64,000 bases of DNA from Flavobacterium hydatis. GTDB taxonomy: Bacteria; Bacteroidota; Bacteroidia; Flavobacteriales; Flavobacteriaceae. Position numbers and translations under genes: made by a program. Location of the stretch: positions 241,390-305,389 of the forward strand of contig NZ_JPRM01000001.1 of assembly GCF_000737695.1 (NCBI RefSeq). Reading direction: 5' to 3'. The notes under the pieces are model-generated. The model worked only from the letters and a program-made list of their open reading frames with translations. It did no database searches and was not told where the DNA came from. Below, piece after piece: positions 17,359-25,708 of this stretch; position 1 is the stretch's first letter; each line of letters starts with the position of its first letter.

Positions 17359-18219
17359 ATGATACAATCCATGACAGGGTTCGGCAAAGCTTCTTTGCAA
17401 TTACCAACAAAAAAAATTACTGTAGAAGTAAAATCGTTAAACAGTAAAGGTTTAGACCTTAATGTTAGAATGCCTTCACTTTACAGAGAAATGGAGTTGG
17501 GTTTACGCAATCAGATTGCATTGAAATTAGAAAGAGGTAAAGTCGATTTTTCAATCTTTATCGAAAGTACTTCTGAACAAACATCTACGAAAGTAAATGT
17601 TCCTATCGTGAGAATTTATATCAACCAACTTAAAGAGGTTTATCCAGATGCCGATGAAACCGAATTAATGAAAATGGCTATTCGTATGCCAGACACATTA
17701 AAAACGGAACGTGAGGAAATAGATGAAAATGATTGGGAGCAAATTCAAACTGTAATTGAAGAGGCTTTACAAAACATCTTAACTTTTAGAAAAGACGAAG
17801 GTGAATCTCTTGAAAAAGAATTTCAGTTACGAATAGGTAATATCCGTCAGTACATGACAGATGCTTTGGCATTAGACCCAGAACGTGTTCAGGCTATTAA
17901 AGATCGTTTGCAAACTGCAATTTCTGAACTTCAGGTAAACGTTGATGAAAATCGTTTTGAACAAGAACTTATCTACTATTTAGAGAAATTAGATATTACC
18001 GAAGAAAAAGTACGCTTAACCAATCATCTTGATTATTTCCTTGAAACTATCGAAGGCACTGAAGCCAATGGTCGAAAATTAGGTTTTATAACCCAAGAAA
18101 TGGGTCGTGAAATCAACACAATGGGATCTAAATCTAATCATGCTCAAATGCAAAAATTGGTTGTGATGATGAAAGATGAACTTGAAAAAATTAAAGAGCA
18201 GGTTTTGAATGTTTTGTAA
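17359..18219 (+). CDS. yicC: YicC family endoribonuclease
   Basis: 286 residues. MIQSMTGFGKA at the N-terminus and VEVKSLNSKGLDLNVRMP are the standard YicC opening; the C-terminal DUF1732 portion (about 200-286) ends in MGREINTMGSKSNHAQMQKLVV and VVMMKDELEKIKEQVLNV. YicC proteins are ring-forming endoribonucleases. It is followed by gmk 71 bp downstream, the common bacterial order. The gap carries AAGCTTAAAGC-type short repeats. Confidence 0.93.
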   Translation: MIQSMTGFGKASLQLPTKKITVEVKSLNSKGLDLNVRMPSLYREMELGLRNQIALKLERGKVDFSIFIESTSEQTSTKVNVPIVRIYINQLKEVYPDADETELMKMAIRMPDTLKTEREEIDENDWEQIQTVIEEALQNILTFRKDEGESLEKEFQLRIGNIRQYMTDALALDPERVQAIKDRLQTAISELQVNVDENRFEQELIYYLEKLDITEEKVRLTNHLDYFLETIEGTEANGRKLGFITQEMGREINTMGSKSNHAQMQKLVVMMKDELEKIKEQVLNVL

Positions 18220-18239
18220 AAACTAGAAACCAGAAAAGA

Positions 18240-18287
18240 TATCATAAATAAAAGCTTAAAGCATAAAGCTTGAAGCCAAAAGCATAA
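18240..18287 (+). repeat. Short-period repeat between yicC and gmk
   Basis: AAAGCTTAAAGCATAAAGCTTGAAGCCAA-like sequence holds five copies of an AAGC/AAGCTT word at 6-9 bp spacing. It has the same design as other intergenic elements in the window, with a different word. Confidence 0.55.
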
Positions 18288-18290
18288 GTA

Positions 18291-18863
18291 ATGAAAAAAG
18301 GGAAATTAATCGTATTCTCAGCACCTTCCGGTTCAGGAAAAACAACCATCGTTAGACATTTATTAAGTAAAGAAGATTTAAACTTAGAATTTTCTATTTC
18401 GGCAGCTTCGCGTGAACCTCGTGGAGAGGAAGTACATGGAACGGATTATTATTTTATTTCATTAGAAGAATTTAAAAAACACATTAAAGCAGAAGATTTC
18501 CTGGAATGGGAAGAAGTATATCGTGATAATTTTTACGGGACTTTAAAAAGCGAAATCGAACGTATTTGGGCTTTAGGCAAGAATGTAATTTTTGATATTG
18601 ACGTTTCAGGGGGATTACGTATTAAACATAAATTCCCAGAAGAAACTCTTGCAGTTTTTGTAAAACCACCAAGTATTGATGAGCTAAAAATTCGTTTGAA
18701 AAAACGCTCGACCGAAAGTGAAGACAAAATCAATATGCGTATTGCAAAAGCATCTGTAGAATTAGCAACTGCTCCACAATTTGATAAAATCATCAAAAAC
18801 TACGATTTGGACACTGCTAAAGAAGAAGCTTACCAATTGGTAAAAGAATTTATTAATAAATAA
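18291..18863 (+). CDS. gmk: Guanylate kinase
   Basis: 190 residues. Phosphorylates GMP to GDP with ATP. The P-loop SAPSGSGKTT is at residues 10-19; the GMP-binding region includes SREPRGEEVHGTDYYF (about 40-55); the lid KKRSTESEDKINMRIAKA lies near 137-154. Length is normal. It follows yicC and precedes a DoxX gene by 63 bp on the same strand. Confidence 0.97.
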   Translation: MKKGKLIVFSAPSGSGKTTIVRHLLSKEDLNLEFSISAASREPRGEEVHGTDYYFISLEEFKKHIKAEDFLEWEEVYRDNFYGTLKSEIERIWALGKNVIFDIDVSGGLRIKHKFPEETLAVFVKPPSIDELKIRLKKRSTESEDKINMRIAKASVELATAPQFDKIIKNYDLDTAKEEAYQLVKEFINK

Positions 18864-18926
18864 TACCACGCTCTAAAAAAGCAACATACAACTCCAAATT
18901 ATTTTAAAATAAAAAACAGTACTATC

Positions 18927-19349
18927 ATGAATAGATTATTTCAAGTAAAAAGAAACGAAACTAACGTAGATTTTATTATTCTTATAATCCGATTAACGAT
19001 TGCAACATTGATGATTTTTCATGGTTTACCAAAGTTAAATACACTTTTAGCTGGTGGCGAAATTCAATTTCCTGATCCTCTAGGAGTAGGAAGCATGCTT
19101 TCTTTAGGTCTTGCTGTTTTTGCCGAAGTTGTATGTTCATTTCTTATCGCGATAGGTTTAGGAACCAGACTTGCTTCAATACCTTTAATTGTAACAATGT
19201 TAGTTGCTGTATTTGTTGTTCATGGAGCTGATCCAATCGATGTTAAAGAAATGGCAATTTTGTACCTATTATTTTATTTACTTCTTTTTGTAACAGGAAG
19301 CGGTAAATTCTCAATAGACAACTTTATTGGTAAAAAGAGTCGTTTTTAA
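18927..19349 (+). CDS. DoxX family membrane protein
   Basis: 140 residues with four transmembrane helices. IRLTIATLMIFHGLPKL (first helix with the conserved HG), an AEVVCSFLIAIGLGTRLASIPL segment, and a final helix before the charged tail place it in the DoxX/SURF4 family. Members include subunits of quinol oxidases and oxidoreductase membrane complexes, but the role here is unknown. Located between gmk and nadD on the same strand. Confidence 0.87.
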   Translation: MNRLFQVKRNETNVDFIILIIRLTIATLMIFHGLPKLNTLLAGGEIQFPDPLGVGSMLSLGLAVFAEVVCSFLIAIGLGTRLASIPLIVTMLVAVFVVHGADPIDVKEMAILYLLFYLLLFVTGSGKFSIDNFIGKKSRF

Positions 19350-19458
19350 GCTTAATAGCTATTATTTTAGAACAATTAGAAAGTAAAAAAGAAACTACCT
19401 CATCATATTATTGATGTAGTTAATTGCTATTTATTCTATCAAACAAATTACCTTTTTT

Positions 19459-20040
19459 ATGAAAATTGGTCTTTATTTCGGAACCTTTAATCCCATACAT
19501 GTTGGGCATCTTATTATTGCCAATCACATGGCAGAACATGCGGATTTAGACCAGGTTTGGATGGTAGTAACACCACATAACCCTCTTAAAAAGAAAGATA
19601 CTTTGCTAGATGATTATCATCGTTTGCAAATGGTACATCTCGCTACAGATAGTTTTGATAAGTTAAAACCTTCGGATATTGAGTTTAAACTCTCTCAGCC
19701 TAATTATACTGTAAATACATTAGTTCATTTACAAGAAAGATATCCTAATCATGAATTCTCGTTGATTATGGGCGAAGACAACTTGAAAACACTTCATAAA
19801 TGGAAAAACTATGAAGTAATTCTTGAGAATTATGACATTTATGTTTATCCTCGAATTTCATCTGAAGTAGAGAATTTAGAACTAAAAAATCATCCTAAAA
19901 TTCATTTAATAGATGCACCAATTGTAGAAATATCTTCTACTTTTATTCGTAATAATATTAAGGAAGGAAAAAATATTCAACCGCTATTACCCGAGAAAGT
20001 CTGGGAATATATCGATCATAATAATTTCTACAAGAAATAA
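19459..20040 (+). CDS. nadD: Nicotinate-nucleotide adenylyltransferase
   Basis: 193 residues. Transfers AMP from ATP to nicotinate mononucleotide, forming deamido-NAD; some members also use NMN. GLYFGTFNPIHVGHLIIANH (nucleotidyltransferase motif with GxFxPxHxGH) is at residues 4-23 and ISSTFIRNNI near 168-177 is the second ATP motif. The gene converges with the NAD/ADP-ribose operon on the other strand, separated by a repeat-rich gap and a terminator. It is the only adenylyltransferase of NAD synthesis in the window. Confidence 0.95.
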   Translation: MKIGLYFGTFNPIHVGHLIIANHMAEHADLDQVWMVVTPHNPLKKKDTLLDDYHRLQMVHLATDSFDKLKPSDIEFKLSQPNYTVNTLVHLQERYPNHEFSLIMGEDNLKTLHKWKNYEVILENYDIYVYPRISSEVENLELKNHPKIHLIDAPIVEISSTFIRNNIKEGKNIQPLLPEKVWEYIDHNNFYKK

Positions 20041-20081
20041 TTACATTAATTCGTTTTATATATAATTCGCAAAATCTTATT

Positions 20082-20223
20082 TAACACATAGAAACATAGA
20101 TTTTATGTGTCGTTAAAAAGAAAGCAAAAAAGAAAAACATTTCTCTCGCATAGCTAACTCTGTGTGTTCAAAATAAGTGAAACGCCTATTTTTAAGAGTA
20201 CAAAACTATGTTTCTATGCGTTA
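20082..20223. repeat. Intergenic inverted repeat with CATAGAAACATAG words
   Basis: The arms at about 20082-20103 and 20202-20223 are complementary apart from two positions in 22. Between them lie a further ATGTGT/TGTGTG word pair and a purine-rich spacer. It sits between the convergent nadD and nadV genes. Same general design as 4747-4886. Confidence 0.7.
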
Positions 20224-20256
20224 AAAACAATTGTATACAACTCGTTGTATTATATA

Positions 20257-20291
20257 AAAAAGCCTAAATGTTAATTTCATTTAGGCTTTTT
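20257..20291. terminator. Bidirectional intrinsic terminator, 3' end of the NAD/ADP-ribose operon
   Basis: AAAAAGCCTAAATG pairs perfectly with CATTTAGGCTTTTT around a 7-nt loop. It lies 10 bp after the nadV stop codon on the minus strand and would also stop transcription from nadD. Confidence 0.85.
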
Positions 20292-20300
20292 CTTTATTAG

Positions 20301-21770
20301 TTAGCTTATAGCAAGCTCTTCTTTTTTTACGTTGTTTCTAATCTCTGACAAGGAGTGGTCGATTAATAATTTACCATCTCTAAAGACTTCTTTTAACTCT
20401 CCTTTGGCCTCTTCTTCCCAAGAAACATTATCGGTTAATTGATATACACCATCTACTAAGTCAATTTTCATTAATCCTTTAGCAGATTTTTTAGTTCCAT
20501 CATCCGTAATTGGATCTTTAAAGATGGCTCTTCCTTCTCCGTTTACTTCACCATACGTAGCTTTCATTGCAAAACCAAAAGTATCTCTGGTATTGTATTG
20601 ATACGTAAATGAACCAATCCCTAAAACCACATTTGTAGATGCAAAACCTTTGGCTTTTAATCTTTCGCAAATTTGAGTTGCTCTCGCTACAGTAATACTA
20701 TCACCATATATTCCCCCAATTTGTGGCACTAATTCTTTATATCCTTTGCTATTTGTAGTTCCTCCAAAAACGTCCCAGATTAACTCAATAACACCTTTCT
20801 TTTCTTGTTCTGTTTTACCATTAGGGTTACCACAAATAATATCAACTGGATCCCCACTATCTGGTCTGATTACTACTTTTCCTTCTCTAGAAAGAATTTC
20901 TTCTTTTAATCGAGGTAAATAATCGGTTAACACCTTCCATAAATCCCAAGTGTCAGAAACGATAGAAACAATTCCTTTAGGGTAAACTTCGCAAATTAAT
21001 CTTTTAAAAGTTTCACATTCTCCTTCTGTAGTTCCCATACACATTACAGAATGCTCGGTTGCTGCTACAGATCCAGCAACTAACTCAACATCTGAATTGG
21101 CATTATAATATTCTTCTAGAAAATCAATTGCAGGAATAGTATCAGAACCTGTAAAGCTTAATAAATGCCCTGCAGAAGATGTTACAGCCGCTTCTATCCC
21201 TCCCATTCCTCTCATAGAGAAATCATGTCCTTGCCAATCTACAAACTCTGGAACAGACGAAGTTTCTTGTGCATATTTATCAAGTACAACTCTATACTGT
21301 TTAGCAATTGTTGCAGAGTTACAAGGCAACCAAACTACTGCCGAAAGTAATGTTTCAAAATAATTTGTTAACCAAAAAAACTCTGGCATTGTATTATACA
21401 TCGTAAACATAGGTACACGAACAGGAACGCTTGCTCCTTCTGGCAATGCTTTAAAAACCATCGGAATATATCCTAAATCATGTAAATCCTCAATATGTTT
21501 TGTCCCTACTTGGTTTTCGCCTAAATAATTATTGATTCTACGAGCGTATTTTTTTACAACTTCTTCTTTTGGTTGTTTAAAAAAGTATAAATCGAAATCC
21601 TGAATAATATACTTTTTGATAAAATATTGCAATCCGAAAAACACAACCTCATCAACTCCTTCAATTCTAGATTTTCTTGGTGTCCAGTTAGAATATACTA
21701 ATGATGTTCCTGTTGGATATTGTCTTCTGTGGTCAACTTTATAACCGTCTGTTAATAATAGTGGGTTCAT
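20301..21770 (-). CDS. nadV: Nicotinamide phosphoribosyltransferase (NAMPT type)
   Basis: 489 residues, close to human NAMPT in length. The family joins nicotinamide to PRPP to give NMN. Key residues are visible: Asp210 (TGSDTIPA), the phospho-accepting His240 (ATEHSVM) and Arg302 within IRPDSGDP. Last gene of the nine-gene operon, four bases after the ADP-ribosylglycohydrolase gene and ten bases before the terminator. NAMPT homologues paired with Prs homologues are common in phages, where some pairs act on ADP-ribose pyrophosphate and give NAD+ directly; sequence inspection alone cannot decide which chemistry applies here. Confidence 0.93.
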   Translation of the reverse strand: MNPLLLTDGYKVDHRRQYPTGTSLVYSNWTPRKSRIEGVDEVVFFGLQYFIKKYIIQDFDLYFFKQPKEEVVKKYARRINNYLGENQVGTKHIEDLHDLGYIPMVFKALPEGASVPVRVPMFTMYNTMPEFFWLTNYFETLLSAVVWLPCNSATIAKQYRVVLDKYAQETSSVPEFVDWQGHDFSMRGMGGIEAAVTSSAGHLLSFTGSDTIPAIDFLEEYYNANSDVELVAGSVAATEHSVMCMGTTEGECETFKRLICEVYPKGIVSIVSDTWDLWKVLTDYLPRLKEEILSREGKVVIRPDSGDPVDIICGNPNGKTEQEKKGVIELIWDVFGGTTNSKGYKELVPQIGGIYGDSITVARATQICERLKAKGFASTNVVLGIGSFTYQYNTRDTFGFAMKATYGEVNGEGRAIFKDPITDDGTKKSAKGLMKIDLVDGVYQLTDNVSWEEEAKGELKEVFRDGKLLIDHSLSEIRNNVKKEELAIS

Positions 21771-21774
21771 AATA

Positions 21775-22713
21775 TTAATTTATATTTTTTGATAATCGTT
21801 CTGCTAAATCTTTTATATCATTGGTTCTAACCAAATTCTCAATCCATTTTTTTGGAATATTTTCTATTCCGTAATACATACCTGCCAATCCTCCAGCAAT
21901 TGCAGCTGTGGTATCTGTATCTCCTCCTAAATTAACTGCTTTTAAAACTGTTTCTTCATATGAATTGGAGTTAAAAAAACACCAAAAACTCGCTTCTAAG
22001 CTATGAAGTACATATCCTGATGAATGAATTTCCTCTTCTGAATATTTAGAGATATCATCCTTTAAAATTCTATCAAACAACTGAATTTCTATTGGATTAA
22101 ACTTTTTATCTCTTAGAAATTTAGAAACAATATGCTGCATTTCTTTATACGCTTCTACTTTCTCTTTTCCTTTTAAAATTTCTAAACAATAAATCACATA
22201 GATAAAACAAGCAAATACAGAACGGAAATGTGCATGAGTAATAGATGAAACGGCTTTTACCTTTTGATAAATAATTTCAATATCTTCTTTGTCTTTTAGA
22301 TAAAATACTAATGGTAAAATACGCATCAACGAACCATTACCATTGTCTTTTTCTTCAAATCCTCCGCAGAATTCTGCTTCGTGACCTTTTGCTATATTAT
22401 GAATTGCATTTCTTGTCGCAATTCCAATATCAAAAACTTGTCCATGTGGTGTCCATAATTCCGTACTATACCATTTCACAAAATTTCTAGCTATGTCAGA
22501 TAAATCAAAACCGCTACATAAACTCTCGGCTAAACAAAAAGCTAAAGAACTATCATCGCTCCAAGTTCCTAAAGGTTGATAATGGGTCCCATAACCAATC
22601 ATGTCAGAAACAGGATTTTCTTTTAGGGAAGCTCTTGAATAAAATTCAACAGGAACGCCTAAAGCATCACCAATTGCCAAACCAAATAATCCAGATTCTA
22701 TTTTACTTTCCAT
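21775..22713 (-). CDS. ADP-ribosylglycohydrolase (DraG/ARH family)
   Basis: 312 residues. ARH enzymes remove ADP-ribose from protein side chains or hydrolyse O-acetyl-ADP-ribose using two Mg ions. Both metal-binding clusters are intact: WSDDS (Asp53, Asp54) and GGDTDT (Asp265, Asp267), together with the opening GLFGLAIGDALGVPVEF. Position in the operon: three bases after the phosphatase gene and four bases before nadV. Substrate (arginine, serine or a small molecule) is not predictable by eye. Free ADP-ribose would be the product and a possible inducer of the operon's regulator. Confidence 0.92.
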   Translation of the reverse strand: MESKIESGLFGLAIGDALGVPVEFYSRASLKENPVSDMIGYGTHYQPLGTWSDDSSLAFCLAESLCSGFDLSDIARNFVKWYSTELWTPHGQVFDIGIATRNAIHNIAKGHEAEFCGGFEEKDNGNGSLMRILPLVFYLKDKEDIEIIYQKVKAVSSITHAHFRSVFACFIYVIYCLEILKGKEKVEAYKEMQHIVSKFLRDKKFNPIEIQLFDRILKDDISKYSEEEIHSSGYVLHSLEASFWCFFNSNSYEETVLKAVNLGGDTDTTAAIAGGLAGMYYGIENIPKKWIENLVRTNDIKDLAERLSKNIN

Positions 22714-22716
22714 CTT

Positions 22717-23448
22717 CTATTTATTTCTTCCTTTTTCGTTCGGATATAATTCCTGAACTATATCACTTTGCCAAAATGTTTTTGTTTCAACATCTATACA
22801 GGATAATTTTCCATGAAAAGCAGCTCCTGTATCAATATTCCAAACATTACATCCTTGCATAGGATCTTCGATGTTGTAGTTTAATGTTGGTGTATGCCCT
22901 ATGTATATTTCTTCGTAAAGTAATAATCTTTTGGGATATAAAAGCGAATCTTTTTTTATTCGCTTATCCATTGTCAAAGCCATTTCCCACAATGTTCTAT
23001 CCCAAGAGTAATTACTCGAATAATGTTCTTTTTCCGGACCATGCATCGAGGAGAATCCAGCATGAATAAATAAGCGGTTTTGCTCATCGATATAATAATC
23101 TTTCATGCTTTCAAAAAAGGACAAATGCTCTGTTATTTTATCAGAAGTATAATCTTCATAACTTTTTATTGTCGCCGTCCCTCCGTGTTGTAACCAAATA
23201 TTATTTGGCTTTCCTGATTGTAACCATTCCTGACACCAAATATCATGATTTCCTTTAATAAATATACAACTATGTGTTTTATTCAATTCTATAAGAAAAT
23301 CAATTACTGCTGCAGATTCGCTCCAACCATCAACATAATCTCCTAAGAAAACCAATCTATCATTTACATTGATATTGGTTCGCTCCAATAGTTGAATTAA
23401 AGCTCTTAATCCGCCATGAATGTCACCAATTACCAAAGTCCTTTTCAT
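22717..23448 (-). CDS. Metallophosphoesterase (PPP/ApaH-like)
   Basis: 243 residues. The calcineurin-like dimetal motifs are all present: GDIHG (Asp9, His11), GDYVDG (Asp37, Asp40), GNHD (Asn67, His68), FIHAG near residue 127 and IGHTP near 187. PPP-family bacterial members include ApaH/PrpE (dinucleoside tetraphosphate hydrolases) and protein phosphatases. In this operon a phosphatase acting on an ADP-ribose phosphate, such as the ADP-ribose 1''-2'' cyclic phosphate or Appr-1''-p arising from KptA, is a reasonable guess. Starts two bases after kptA. Confidence 0.9.
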   Translation of the reverse strand: MKRTLVIGDIHGGLRALIQLLERTNINVNDRLVFLGDYVDGWSESAAVIDFLIELNKTHSCIFIKGNHDIWCQEWLQSGKPNNIWLQHGGTATIKSYEDYTSDKITEHLSFFESMKDYYIDEQNRLFIHAGFSSMHGPEKEHYSSNYSWDRTLWEMALTMDKRIKKDSLLYPKRLLLYEEIYIGHTPTLNYNIEDPMQGCNVWNIDTGAAFHGKLSCIDVETKTFWQSDIVQELYPNEKGRNK

Positions 23449-23450
23449 GA

Positions 23451-23993
23451 TTAAAATTCAATGTATTTTGCAGGAACGGCATCTGTTAGCCAAACATTAT
23501 TTTCAGACAAATAAAATTTAAATCCGTCTCTGTGCATCGCACCACTCCTAACGCTTAAAATCTGTGGAGTTCCTCTTCTTCCACCTACCTTAATAGCAGT
23601 TTCTCTATCCTGGCTAAGATGTACGTGTTGGCGGCTCATTTTCTGAAGTCCTTCTTTTTTGATGCTTTCCATAAACTTCCCAACTGTTCCGTGATACAAA
23701 AACTCCGAAGGTTCTGCTTCATTCAGGTTTAACTCAACCGAAATTGAATGCCCCTGACTTGCTCTTATTTTAGTTTTATCTTCATTAAAAGCAAATCTTT
23801 TTTTATCATTATTTTCTACTACATAATCCAGAAGTTCTGAATTTAATGTATTTCCGTTTTTCGAGCATTTTGCAATCAATTCTTCTACATCAGCCCAACC
23901 ATTCTCATCTAATTTTAAATTTATGGTTTCTGGCGAATGTCTGAGTACTAAACTCAGGAATTTGCTAATGCTTTTTGCTATTTTTTCATTCAT
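23451..23993 (-). CDS. kptA: RNA 2'-phosphotransferase (Tpt1/KptA)
   Basis: 180 residues. Tpt1/KptA moves an internal RNA 2'-phosphate onto NAD+, releasing nicotinamide and ADP-ribose 1''-2'' cyclic phosphate. SKFLSLVLRHSPE opens the protein with Arg18-His19; Arg77 (KIRASQGHS) and Arg139/140 (GGRRGTP) complete the catalytic tetrad known from Tpt1. In bacteria the natural substrate is uncertain because tRNA splicing of the eukaryotic kind is absent. Its products, nicotinamide and a phosphorylated ADP-ribose, are substrates that other proteins in the same operon could process. Confidence 0.95.
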   Translation of the reverse strand: MNEKIAKSISKFLSLVLRHSPETINLKLDENGWADVEELIAKCSKNGNTLNSELLDYVVENNDKKRFAFNEDKTKIRASQGHSISVELNLNEAEPSEFLYHGTVGKFMESIKKEGLQKMSRQHVHLSQDRETAIKVGGRRGTPQILSVRSGAMHRDGFKFYLSENNVWLTDAVPAKYIEF

Positions 23994-23998
23994 AATTT

Positions 23999-24634
23999 TT
24001 ATGAAATTTTTAATTTCTTATTCAGTTCTTCATCCTTGAAAAGGAAAGGTCTTTCAGCGGGAACCATCAGATTCTCTAATTGTTGATTCTGAACAAATGA
24101 ATATTGCTCTTTTACAAAACCTGAAATATCTTCGATTAGCACTATATCTTCTTTTGCAAACGACTTTATAAAATCATCTCTTAAACCAATCTGAATCGCT
24201 CTTCTCTCTAATTTATTTCCATAAGGATCATGATCCGGATCCCATTGCAATCTTACAGATGAAGTTTTCACTTCTGTTTGCCATTCTTCACGACTCATTC
24301 CGAGTGACGTATCATAAGACGAATAAACTGCATTTTGCAAATACTTATTGAAAGCTGAAATTTTAAGATGAATTGCCAGCACCACTTCTTGTCCTTCTTT
24401 AGTTCCCCAACCATTTCTATACATCATCCACAGAAAATTAGGTTTAATCCATGTCATTCTGGTAAGACTAAATTCTCCTCCAAAAAACTGATTTTTCACT
24501 GCAAAATCTCCTATTTCTTTTCGGTATGATTGATAAACTATTATTTCTTCATCGTCATATTGAGCCATAATGTGATGGCCTGCTTTTGGCCATGCTGTAA
24601 TTTGCTCATCATATTTTTTTAATTCTATTTTCAT
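23999..24634 (-). CDS. DUF4291 domain-containing protein
   Basis: 211 residues. The family core is evident: VYQSYRKEIGDFAV near residue 33, FGGEFSLTRMTWIKPNFLWM near 52, MYRNGWGTKEGQE and VLAIHLK. DUF4291 has no established function. Here it sits between the macrodomain gene (65-bp gap) and kptA (5-bp gap) in an operon where every recognised neighbour handles NAD, ADP-ribose or PRPP, so a role in ADP-ribose chemistry is likely by association. No signal or membrane segment, hence cytoplasmic. Confidence 0.9.
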   Translation of the reverse strand: MKIELKKYDEQITAWPKAGHHIMAQYDDEEIIVYQSYRKEIGDFAVKNQFFGGEFSLTRMTWIKPNFLWMMYRNGWGTKEGQEVVLAIHLKISAFNKYLQNAVYSSYDTSLGMSREEWQTEVKTSSVRLQWDPDHDPYGNKLERRAIQIGLRDDFIKSFAKEDIVLIEDISGFVKEQYSFVQNQQLENLMVPAERPFLFKDEELNKKLKIS

Positions 24635-24645
24635 TTTATTTTGTA

Positions 24646-24663
24646 CACAATATCTTCATTGTG
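24646..24663. other. Small hairpin in the only sizeable gap of the NAD operon
   Basis: CACAAT pairs with ATTGTG around a 6-nt loop within the 65-bp gap between the macrodomain and DUF4291 genes. It has no T run and no TAnnTTTG box was found on the minus strand, so it is neither an obvious terminator nor a promoter; it could be an mRNA processing or stability element. Confidence 0.35.
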
Positions 24664-24699
24664 CTATTTTAATTGAAACAGATTGATTTTTAATTTTAT

Positions 24700-25170
24700 C
24701 TAAAAATCATATACTGTTACTTCTATGTTATTATCAGAAAGTGTTTCCAAGATAATAGGCTCAATCTCTTCCCACTTTCCACCAGCTAAGCCACAACCAA
24801 TTCTTGGCATATGGATACTAGCTTCATTTTTGTTTGCAAAAAGAGCAACTTCTTTTAAACCTTCTTTGATAGCATCGTATCTTATTGGAGCATTTCCATT
24901 CTCATCCTTATTAATTTTGTGCTGACCAATTAAATTTGCTACCCAAAGATCTTCTTCAACCTGAACAAATTGAACTTTACCCAATTCGAAATCATCCTTT
25001 GATTTAAACCATTCTCTATATTGATTTTCTGGTTTTTTCCATCTTTTGGAAATAGCCATCACAAATCCTTTTCCCCAACCTCCAATATCGTTACATATAT
25101 GAACAATTATTTTATTATTTTCAGATTGAGGAGAAGTAGCATCTCCTTTTATATATTTAATCTCTTTCAT
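24700..25170 (-). CDS. Macrodomain protein (ALC1/Poa1-like)
   Basis: 156 residues, a single macrodomain. KGDATSP (residues 9-15), NKIIVHICNDIGGWGKGF (about 19-36) and IHMPRIGCGLAGGKW (about 119-133) are the ADP-ribose-binding loops of the ALC1-like class, which contains Poa1 (Appr-1''-p phosphatase), TARG1 and the DNA ADP-ribose hydrolase DarG. It starts seven bases after the NADAR gene. It could remove ADP-ribose from acidic residues or thymidine, or dephosphorylate Appr-1''-p formed downstream of KptA. A free-standing domain without a toxin partner. Confidence 0.92.
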   Translation of the reverse strand: MKEIKYIKGDATSPQSENNKIIVHICNDIGGWGKGFVMAISKRWKKPENQYREWFKSKDDFELGKVQFVQVEEDLWVANLIGQHKINKDENGNAPIRYDAIKEGLKEVALFANKNEASIHMPRIGCGLAGGKWEEIEPIILETLSDNNIEVTVYDF

Positions 25171-25177
25171 AATTCTA

Positions 25178-25705
25178 TTACTTTAATTCATCTCTAACTT
25201 CCATCAAAGCAAAACCTAAAAGGTTAAGTCCTTGCCATTTTTCAGGATTAAGAATGTCCTTATGATCACTTGCCATTCCTATCCCCCAGATTGGGTCAAC
25301 AGGACTCGCTTCTACCAAAATTCTTTCCTTTGTATTGATTAGAAATTCTTTTAATTTTTTGTCTTGACTGAATTTATGATAGTTTCCCTGCTTCACAATT
25401 TCATATCGATTAGCTAACCAAACAGCATCATTATAATTCTTAACTTCTCTACCTAACTTTTTAGCTTCAGCAGGAGAATTAGCTAAGAGAATTTTTGCTA
25501 AAGTTTCGCTATCCTCAAACAGTTCTGCTTTTTTTGCCATCATCCAATGTTCAGCAGTTTTGTAATTAACTTTATCAACTACAAACGAACTTAACCACCA
25601 CTGGCTAAAACAAGTTTTAGAAATTTTTCCATCTTTGTTGGGTTGATGTCCCCAGAAAAATAAAAAATTACTTTCTGATGTTAGTTTTTCTATAATGTAT
25701 TTCAT
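25178..25705 (-). CDS. NADAR family protein (YbiA-like)
   Basis: 175 residues. NADAR enzymes cleave N-glycosidic bonds; characterised members remove ADP-ribose from guanine bases in nucleic acid, and others act in riboflavin metabolism. FLFFWGHQ (about 14-20), FSQWWLSSFVVD, YKTAEHWMMAKKA with Glu52 (about 48-60) and VDPIWGIGMA (near residue 138) form the usual pocket. Starts three bases after the PARG-like gene and ends seven bases before the macrodomain gene. No DarT-like ADP-ribosyltransferase is encoded beside it. Confidence 0.93.
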   Translation of the reverse strand: MKYIIEKLTSESNFLFFWGHQPNKDGKISKTCFSQWWLSSFVVDKVNYKTAEHWMMAKKAELFEDSETLAKILLANSPAEAKKLGREVKNYNDAVWLANRYEIVKQGNYHKFSQDKKLKEFLINTKERILVEASPVDPIWGIGMASDHKDILNPEKWQGLNLLGFALMEVRDELK

Positions 25706-25708
25706 GAT

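Noticed and set aside
24634..24700. Second promoter in the 65-bp gap before DUF4291
   Set aside because: No TAnnTTTG box was found on the minus strand; only a short hairpin without a T run is present.
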